Assembly (NCBI GenBank): GCA_965977975.1
Contig: CBHCZH010000104.1
Location: forward strand, 1-12,257
DNA length: 12,257 nucleotides
From: Croceibacterium_A sp965977975
GTDB lineage: Bacteria > Pseudomonadota > Alphaproteobacteria > Sphingomonadales > Sphingomonadaceae
Direction: 5' to 3'
Shown here: positions 7,718-12,257 of the stretch, piece after piece
Numbering within the stretch: the first letter of the stretch is position 1
Layout: every line of letters starts with the position of its first letter
The notes under the pieces: generated by a model
Told to the model about the DNA's origin: nothing
What the model saw: only the letters and a program-made list of their open reading frames with translations
The model's database searches: none
Position numbers and translations under genes: made by a program

Positions 7718-7743
7718 GGCGACGGGCGGGCGATCCCGTCGCC
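7718..7743 (+). terminator. Hairpin after the RTX gene, probable terminator
   Basis: A perfect 9-bp inverted repeat, GGCGACGGG (7718-7726) and CCCGTCGCC (7735-7743), encloses an 8-nt loop and starts 11 bp after the RTX stop codon. No T tract follows, so it may be a weak terminator or a 3'-end stabilising hairpin. Confidence 0.5.
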
Positions 7744-7930
7744 GCAACCTTCGAGTTCATCGCTGCTCGAAAGGCTTCGTTGACCTGTTCGGCCGCCGCG
7801 CGCTCTGAGAGTGAAGATGTCGCCTCGCCGGACCTTGCCCACGACCTCCTTCGCTATCCCGACGCGAGGCGCAGCGCAATCGCGCACAGGCATTCCGGCA
7901 ATGCATACTTTGCGCCTTTGCGTTGGAACG

Positions 7931-7944
7931 TGTTAGCGCTACCA
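7931..7944. promoter_or_regulatory. LacI-family-type operator upstream of the oxidoreductase gene
   Basis: TGTTAGCGCTACCA is a near-perfect palindrome (TGnTAGCGCTAnCA) centred on the GCGC core, 31 bp before the ATG at 7975. LacI-family sugar repressors of alphaproteobacteria bind palindromes with this kind of core. From memory, it closely resembles the operator in the Caulobacter xylose-inducible promoter. I infer that the downstream gene is induced by a sugar or sugar derivative. No LacI-type gene is in the window. Confidence 0.55.
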
Positions 7945-7974
7945 AGGCGGGAAGAATAATTCGGGGAGGACAAG

Positions 7975-9303
7975 ATGACCGCCAGTTTCGATCGCCGAGC
8001 CCTTCTTGCCGGCGGCCTCGCCGCCTCGGCCGCTACCCTGGCGCCGCTTGGCACCGCCTTCGCGCAGGAACGGCGCCGCGTGTCCGCCAACGACAAGGTT
8101 CAGGTCGGCCTGATCGGCTGCAAGGGGATGGGCTGGGCGAACCTCACGGCGATGAGCAAGGGGGCCGACGTCGCGCCCGTCGCGCTCTGCGACGTCGACG
8201 CCAATGTCCTCGCCGGCCGCGGCGCCGAGCTGCAGAAGGCCACCGGCCGCGCGCCACAGCTTTACGACGACTACCGCCGCATGCTCGACGACAAGTCGAT
8301 CGACGCGGTGATCATCGCCACCCCCGACCACTGGCACGCGCTCCAGCTCATCGACAGCATGTCGGCGGGCAAGGACGCCTATTGCGAAAAGCCGCTCGGC
8401 AACTCGATCGCCGAATGCCGCGCCATGGTCGCCGCCAAGCAGCGCCATGGCGGCGTGGTTCAGGTTGGCCAGTGGCAGCGCAGCAACCAGCACTGGGCCG
8501 ACGCCATCGCCCACGTTCATTCCGGGGGCATCGGCCGCGTGCGCAAGGTCAAGGCCTGGGCTTACCAGGGCTGGATGAAGAACGTCCCCCGGCAGCCCGA
8601 CCAAGCGCCGCCGCCGGGCGTCGATTACGACCGCTGGCTCGGCCCGGCGCCCTTGCGCCCCTTCAACCCTAACCGCTTCCACTTCACCTGGCGCTGGTAC
8701 TGGGACTATGCCGGCGGCCTGATGACCGACTGGGGTGTCCACCTGATGGACATCGCCCTGTGGGGCATGAACGCGCAGGCGCCGAACTCGGTCAGCTCCC
8801 TCGGCGGGCCTTACGCCTATCCGGACTCGGCCATGGAGACACCGGACACCCAGACCGCCATTTTCGATTTCGGCACCTATTCGGTCGAATGGGAACATGC
8901 GGTCGGCATCAGCCACGGCCCCTTCGGTGGCCGCGACCACGGCGTGGCCTTCGTCGGCGAGACCGGCACCCTTGTGGTTGACCGCGGCCAGTGGCGCGTC
9001 GCGCCGGAGATGAGCAACGGCCAGCCGATGACGCCGGAGATTCCCGTCACCCCGTCCCAGGACAATGGCCTCGATCGGCACACCGCGAACTTCATCGCCT
9101 GTGTGAAGGATCGCTCGCTCACGCCGGCCTGCCCTATCGAATCGGCGGCCAACACGGCCACGGTCTGCCAGATGGGCAACGTCGCCTGGCGCACCGGGCG
9201 CAAGGTCCATTGGGATACCTCGGCGGGAGAGTTCAAGGGCGATGCCGAGGCTAACGCCCTGATCACCCCCCAATACCGCGCGCCTTACCGCCTTCCGGTC
9301 TAA
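7975..9303 (+). CDS. Tat-exported Gfo/Idh/MocA family oxidoreductase
   Basis: This encodes 442 residues, with a strong ribosome-binding site (GGGGAGGA, 5-12 bases before the ATG). The N-terminus is a twin-arginine signal (FDRRALLAGGLAASAATL) with a likely cleavage after AFA (residue 30). The mature protein begins with a Rossmann nucleotide-binding motif (VGLIGCKGMG, 44-53). ATPDHWH (116-121) and EKPLG (138-142, the family's conserved Glu-Lys-Pro) follow, then the alpha/beta domain with WGVHLMDIALWG (253-264), which carries the usual catalytic-region Asp/His. Family members oxidise or reduce sugars and related polyols with a tightly bound or exchangeable NAD(P). Tat export of a cofactor-loaded enzyme recalls Zymomonas glucose-fructose oxidoreductase, so a periplasmic role is likely. 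The substrate is not readable. It appears monocistronic, with a LacI-type palindrome upstream, and converges on the serine hydrolase gene with a 49-bp gap. Confidence 0.92.
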   Translation: MTASFDRRALLAGGLAASAATLAPLGTAFAQERRRVSANDKVQVGLIGCKGMGWANLTAMSKGADVAPVALCDVDANVLAGRGAELQKATGRAPQLYDDYRRMLDDKSIDAVIIATPDHWHALQLIDSMSAGKDAYCEKPLGNSIAECRAMVAAKQRHGGVVQVGQWQRSNQHWADAIAHVHSGGIGRVRKVKAWAYQGWMKNVPRQPDQAPPPGVDYDRWLGPAPLRPFNPNRFHFTWRWYWDYAGGLMTDWGVHLMDIALWGMNAQAPNSVSSLGGPYAYPDSAMETPDTQTAIFDFGTYSVEWEHAVGISHGPFGGRDHGVAFVGETGTLVVDRGQWRVAPEMSNGQPMTPEIPVTPSQDNGLDRHTANFIACVKDRSLTPACPIESAANTATVCQMGNVAWRTGRKVHWDTSAGEFKGDAEANALITPQYRAPYRLPV

Positions 9304-9352
9304 GCGGCGCTCTCGGCGCGCGCGGCGAGCACGGCGCGATCCACGTCTCACC

Positions 9353-10471
9353 TCATCCGATCGGCAAGGTCGGATCGAGGAGGTGGAATCCGATGTCGTC
9401 TGCACCGCGAGCGGAGTTGCAGAGGACGATCACGCCCATCTGCTTCTCGGGTTCGAACGCGATCAGTGCTCGCGATCCCCCGGTGCCGCCGCCGTGCCAC
9501 ACCATCGACCGGTTGGTCGCGTGACCGATCTGCCATGCTAGTCCGACTTTGGTTTCTTCATCCATTGTCGTTCGTGGTGCATGCAAGGGCGTGAACAGCT
9601 GACCGAACGGCCTCGAATCGGATTCCATGTTCGCGGCAAGAAAACTGAGCATGTCGTTGGCGGTCGATTTTAGCGCACCCATCGCGGGAAGCGCCGGAAT
9701 ATCCCAATCGGGTGTCGGCTTGCCCGCTTCGTCGTGGCCCTGCGCGAGCCGGCTGCGCGGCTGCGGCGTAAGGGTGGCGAGCGTGCTGCGCATCCCGAGC
9801 GGACGCAGGATGCGCTGCTCGAGCGCCGCCTCCCAGCTCGTGCCGAGCCTGTGACCGAGCGCACGCCCCAAGAGGCCCATGCCCACGGCGGAATATTCGT
9901 ACTGGCTGCCGATGTCGCGGGTCAGGGCATAGCCCGCCAGAAACTCGTCGAGCATTGACGTGCTGTAGTCCGAATAGGGGTTGGCCATATCCTTGGGGTG
10001 GATGTTGGATGGCAGCCCGGGCAGGCCGGACGTATGGGTGGCCAGATCGACGAGCGTTATCCGGCGCCCACCTCGTTCCGGTACGCGGACGTTCGCGGGC
10101 AGGTACATGCTGACCGGATCGTCCAGCTTCACTTCGCCGCGCCGGACCATGTCGGCCAGCAAGGAGGCGGTCAGTGTTTTGGTGATGGACCCGATCTCGA
10201 AGAGCGTGTCGCCATCGAGCGGGAGGCCGGTGCGCCCGCTGGTGCCGGCAGCATAGATCGCTTTCCTGCCGAGAGCATACGTGGCGAGAACGATGCCTTC
10301 GCACCGCTTCGCCGCCACGTGATCGTCGAGCAGTTTCTGTATGGTCCGATCGGACGGAAACGAAGGCTGTGCTGCGGGCGCCGGCGCAGGAGCTTCCCGC
10401 GCTACGGCCGAGCCGTGCAAGATCGCGACAAACGAAACAGTCGCGATGAACGCACGTGAGTTTCCTGCCAT
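9353..10471 (-). CDS. Exported serine hydrolase, class C beta-lactamase/family VIII esterase fold
   Basis: This encodes 372 residues from the ATG at 10471-10469, chosen because AGG lies 6 bases upstream and the signal peptide then starts correctly (MAGNSRAFIATVSFVAILHGSAVA, cleavage after AVA). In-frame ATGs at 10486 and 10501 would add 5 or 10 residues but have poor ribosome-binding sites. A Pro/Ala linker (26-36) leads to the catalytic domain: SITK (S95, K98) is the nucleophile/base motif, LATHTSGLPGLP (143-154) is typical of the family, YSA (Y193) stands at the YxN position, and WHGGGTGG (325-332) at the KTG-like position. The missing Asn after Tyr193 resembles family VIII carboxylesterases more than true beta-lactamases, so I expect an esterase, D-peptidase or similar; drug resistance cannot be claimed. 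A BlaI/CopY-type dyad lies upstream at 10508-10519. The protein should work in the periplasm. Confidence 0.9.
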   Translation of the reverse strand: MAGNSRAFIATVSFVAILHGSAVAREAPAPAPAAQPSFPSDRTIQKLLDDHVAAKRCEGIVLATYALGRKAIYAAGTSGRTGLPLDGDTLFEIGSITKTLTASLLADMVRRGEVKLDDPVSMYLPANVRVPERGGRRITLVDLATHTSGLPGLPSNIHPKDMANPYSDYSTSMLDEFLAGYALTRDIGSQYEYSAVGMGLLGRALGHRLGTSWEAALEQRILRPLGMRSTLATLTPQPRSRLAQGHDEAGKPTPDWDIPALPAMGALKSTANDMLSFLAANMESDSRPFGQLFTPLHAPRTTMDEETKVGLAWQIGHATNRSMVWHGGGTGGSRALIAFEPEKQMGVIVLCNSARGADDIGFHLLDPTLPIG

Positions 10472-10507
10472 GGAGACCTGCCGCATCGTTGGCTTTCGCA
10501 TTAACGA

Positions 10508-10519
10508 CTACATCTGTAG
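10508..10519. promoter_or_regulatory. BlaI/MecI/CopY-type operator dyad between the serine hydrolase and lysS
   Basis: CTACATCTGTAG is a perfect 5-bp dyad with a 2-bp centre and contains TACA-N2-TGTA, the core recognised by BlaI/MecI and CopY winged-helix repressors. It lies 37 bp upstream of the serine hydrolase start, where a repressor would block its promoter, and 61 bp upstream of lysS. BlaI-type control of a beta-lactamase-fold gene is a known arrangement. No blaI/blaR1-type genes are in the window, so the link is inferred. Confidence 0.45.
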
Positions 10520-10527
10520 GCAAAGGT

Positions 10528-10546
10528 CAAGCGCAAGTGGCGCTTG
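10528..10546 (+). promoter_or_regulatory. Hairpin in the lysS upstream region
   Basis: CAAGCGC (10528-10534) and GCGCTTG (10540-10546) form a perfect 7-bp inverted repeat around a 5-nt loop, ending 34 bp before the lysS ATG. It could be an RNA stem in the lysS leader or a second protein-binding dyad. No T-box features are visible (no specifier loop or antiterminator T-box sequence). Confidence 0.35.
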
Positions 10547-10580
10547 CACCCGGCGCCTCCTTCCGCAAGAGCGCCTCGCG

Positions 10581-12182
10581 ATGATAGACGACGCCCTCAT
10601 TGCCGCCGCTCGCGTGTCCAAGGCTTGGCCGTTCCAGGAGGCGATGAAGCTCGTCAAGCGCTACCCCGACGGCAAGCCGGGCGGCGCGCCTGTCCTGTTC
10701 GAAACCGGTTACGGGCCCTCGGGGCTGCCGCATATCGGCACGTTCCAGGAAGTGCTGCGCACCACGCTCGTGCGCCGCGCGTACGAGATCGTGTCCGGCG
10801 GCGCACCGACGCGCCTCGTTGCCTTCAGTGACGACATGGACGGGCTTCGCAAGGTGCCCGACAATATTCCCAACCAGGAGCTGATGGCGGCCAACCTCGG
10901 CAAGCCGCTCAGCCGCATTCCCGACCCGTTCGGCGCCGGCTACGAAAGCTTTGCGCACCATAACAACGCGATGCTGCGCGACTTCCTCGATCGCTTCGGC
11001 TTCGATTACGAGTTCGTCGCGGGGAGCGACCGCTACAACGCGGGCGCGTTCGACGACGCCCTTCGCCTCGTGCTCGAGCGATTCGACGCGATCATGGAGA
11101 TCATGCTGCCGACGCTGCGCGCTGAGCGGCAGGCGACTTATTCACCGGTCCTGCCCATCAGCGCCAAGAGCGGCGCAGTGCTGCAAGTGCCGATCGAGGT
11201 GGTCGACGCCGCCAACGGCATCGTCCGCTTCGAGGACGAGGGCGAAACGGTCGAGCAGTCGGTGTTCGGCGGCCAGGCCAAGTGCCAGTGGAAGGTCGAC
11301 TGGGCGATGCGCTGGTTCGCGCTCGGGGTCGACTACGAGATGAGCGGCAAGGATCTGACCGACAGCGTCACTCAGTCCGGCCGCATCGTCCGCGCGCTCG
11401 GCGGGCGGATGCCCGAGGTGATGATCTACGAGCTGTTCCTCGATGCCAACGGCGAGAAGATATCGAAGTCCAAGGGCAACGGCTTCACCTTCGAGGAATG
11501 GATGCGCTACGGCACCGAGGAGAGCCTAGGGTTCTACGTGTTCCGCGAGCCGAAGAGTGCCAAGCAGCTCCACGCCGGGATCGTGCCGCGCGCGGTCGAC
11601 GAGTACTGGCAGTTCCGCGCCAAGATCCCCGAGCAGCCCCTGGAGCAGCAGCTTGGCAACCCCGCCTGGCACCTCCTGCGCGCCAACGGCTACAGGGGCG
11701 GCGACGGGGACACGTTGCCGGTCAACTACGGCCTGCTGCTCAACCTCGTCGGCGTGCTCGGCACGCATGCGACGCACGAGCAGGTCTGGACCTATCTCGG
11801 CAACTACATCCACGATCTCGATCCGGGGCACCATCCCGAGCTCGAGGCGCTGATAGACCGCGCGCTCGCCTATAACCGCGACTTCGTCGCGCCGACGCTG
11901 GTCCGGCGCGCTCCGGAACCGAATGAAGCGGCCGCGCTAAGGGCGCTGGATGCGCTGCTCGAGAGCGCTGCCGAGGGCGCGTCGGCCGAGGAGCTGCAGA
12001 CCGAAATCTACGAGATCGGCAAGCGCGAGGAATTCGGCTTCGAAAGCCTGCGCGACTGGTTCAAGGCGCTCTACGAGACTCTGCTGGGCTCGAGCCAGGG
12101 CCCGCGCATGGGCAGCTTCATCGCGCTCTACGGCGTCGCCAACACTCGCCGGCTGATCGCCGAGGCACTCGCTCGGGCCTGA
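10581..12182 (+). CDS. lysS: Lysine--tRNA ligase, class I (lysyl-tRNA synthetase)
   Basis: This encodes 533 residues. It charges tRNA-Lys with lysine using ATP in the cytoplasm. It is the class I enzyme (also called LysK), of archaeal type and common in alphaproteobacteria, unrelated in fold to the class II LysRS of Escherichia coli. Class I signatures are intact: the HIGH-type motif GPSGLPHIGT (45-54) and the KMSKS-type motif EKISKSKGN (292-300). Other class I LysRS blocks are the SDDMDGLRKVPDN stretch (83-95), QCQWKVDWAMRW-like sequence (AKCQWKVDWAMRW, 233-245) and YEMSGKDLTDS (252-262). The helical anticodon-binding region fills the C-terminal third. The ATG at 10581 gives the usual N-terminus (MIDDALIAAARVSKAWPF). 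The frame stays open back to 10341, but that extension runs antisense through the hydrolase gene and has no family match. The ribosome-binding site is weak (AAGAG, 12 bases away). Confidence 0.96.
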   Translation: MIDDALIAAARVSKAWPFQEAMKLVKRYPDGKPGGAPVLFETGYGPSGLPHIGTFQEVLRTTLVRRAYEIVSGGAPTRLVAFSDDMDGLRKVPDNIPNQELMAANLGKPLSRIPDPFGAGYESFAHHNNAMLRDFLDRFGFDYEFVAGSDRYNAGAFDDALRLVLERFDAIMEIMLPTLRAERQATYSPVLPISAKSGAVLQVPIEVVDAANGIVRFEDEGETVEQSVFGGQAKCQWKVDWAMRWFALGVDYEMSGKDLTDSVTQSGRIVRALGGRMPEVMIYELFLDANGEKISKSKGNGFTFEEWMRYGTEESLGFYVFREPKSAKQLHAGIVPRAVDEYWQFRAKIPEQPLEQQLGNPAWHLLRANGYRGGDGDTLPVNYGLLLNLVGVLGTHATHEQVWTYLGNYIHDLDPGHHPELEALIDRALAYNRDFVAPTLVRRAPEPNEAAALRALDALLESAAEGASAEELQTEIYEIGKREEFGFESLRDWFKALYETLLGSSQGPRMGSFIALYGVANTRRLIAEALARA

Positions 12183-12188
12183 GAGTCT

Positions 12189-12211
12189 CCCCTCCCCGAC
12201 GGGGAGGGGTT
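12189..12211 (+). terminator. Hairpin terminator after lysS
   Basis: CCCCTCCCC (12189-12197) and GGGGAGGGG (12201-12209) form a perfect 9-bp stem with a 3-nt loop (GAC), followed by TT, starting 7 bp after the lysS stop. The stem is very stable. It is also the first part of the longer repeat that runs to the window end. Confidence 0.6.
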
Positions 12212-12257
12212 GGGGGTGGGGGCTCTACTCCAGCGCGTGCACCCCCCACCCAACCCT
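12189..12257. repeat. G/C-tract palindromic intergenic repeat, cut by the window end
   Basis: After the hairpin, the G-rich tract 12205-12222 and the C-rich tract 12241-12257 (ACCCCCCACCCAACCCT) are imperfect inverted copies, so the whole could form a larger nested stem. The alternation of GGGGAGGGG with TTGGGGGTGGGGG resembles a dispersed intergenic element that I associate with sphingomonad genomes. That link is from memory and the element continues past the window. Confidence 0.5.

Noticed and set aside
9304..9352. GC-rich partial inverted repeats between the oxidoreductase and serine hydrolase genes, considered as a bidirectional terminator
   Set aside because: The pairing is short and interrupted and there is no T tract on either strand, so it is no better than chance in this base composition.
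10341..10580. Extension of the lysS frame to an upstream ATG at 10341
   Set aside because: It runs antisense through the serine hydrolase signal-peptide region and adds 80 residues absent from class I LysRS. The ATG at 10581 gives the normal N-terminus.

Overview
The window looks like chromosomal DNA from an alphaproteobacterium, most likely of the order Sphingomonadales. The pointers are high GC with strong G/C third positions, a class I (archaeal-type) lysyl-tRNA synthetase, a twin-arginine-exported Gfo/Idh/MocA oxidoreductase, a lipoprotein tannase/feruloyl-esterase homologue, and a G/C-rich intergenic palindrome after lysS of a kind I associate with sphingomonads. The taxonomy is inferred from gene content; there is no rRNA gene to confirm it. 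I see no tRNA, CRISPR array, transposase or prophage gene.

Layout, left to right. (1) 1-894 (+) is the 3' part of a gene for a Pro/Ala-rich single-span envelope protein, followed by a strong hairpin terminator (918-953). (2) 1019-1519 (+) encodes a small TM2-domain membrane protein. It converges, with a 7-bp gap, on (3) 1527-3032 (-), a 501-residue tannase/feruloyl-esterase-family lipoprotein with an intact CS-D-HC catalytic set. (4) 3033-3740 is a 708-bp gap with a possible 32-codon small ORF on the minus strand and an A/T-richer patch with short repeats. (5) 3741-7706 (+) encodes a 1321-residue RTX (glycine/aspartate-rich, calcium-binding) protein. It has three ~370-residue internal repeats and a C-terminus like those of type I secretion substrates. 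No type I transporter genes lie in the window. (6) 7975-9303 (+) encodes the Tat-exported Gfo/Idh/MocA oxidoreductase, with a LacI-type palindrome just upstream. It converges on (7) 9353-10471 (-), an exported serine hydrolase of the class C beta-lactamase/family VIII esterase fold. (8) 10581-12182 (+) is lysS, transcribed divergently from the hydrolase. The 109-bp divergent region holds a BlaI/CopY-type dyad and a separate hairpin. The window ends in a terminator hairpin and a G-tract-rich repeat.

The genes do not form one operon or pathway; most are single units with their own control regions. A loose theme is cell-surface and periplasmic work: an envelope protein, a lipoprotein esterase, a secreted RTX protein, a periplasmic sugar-type oxidoreductase and a periplasmic serine hydrolase. 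lysS is the housekeeping exception. I found no convincing new multi-gene system. The strongest leads are the mosaic structure of the RTX repeats, the TACA-N2-TGTA dyad next to the beta-lactamase-like gene, and the LacI-type operator before the oxidoreductase.
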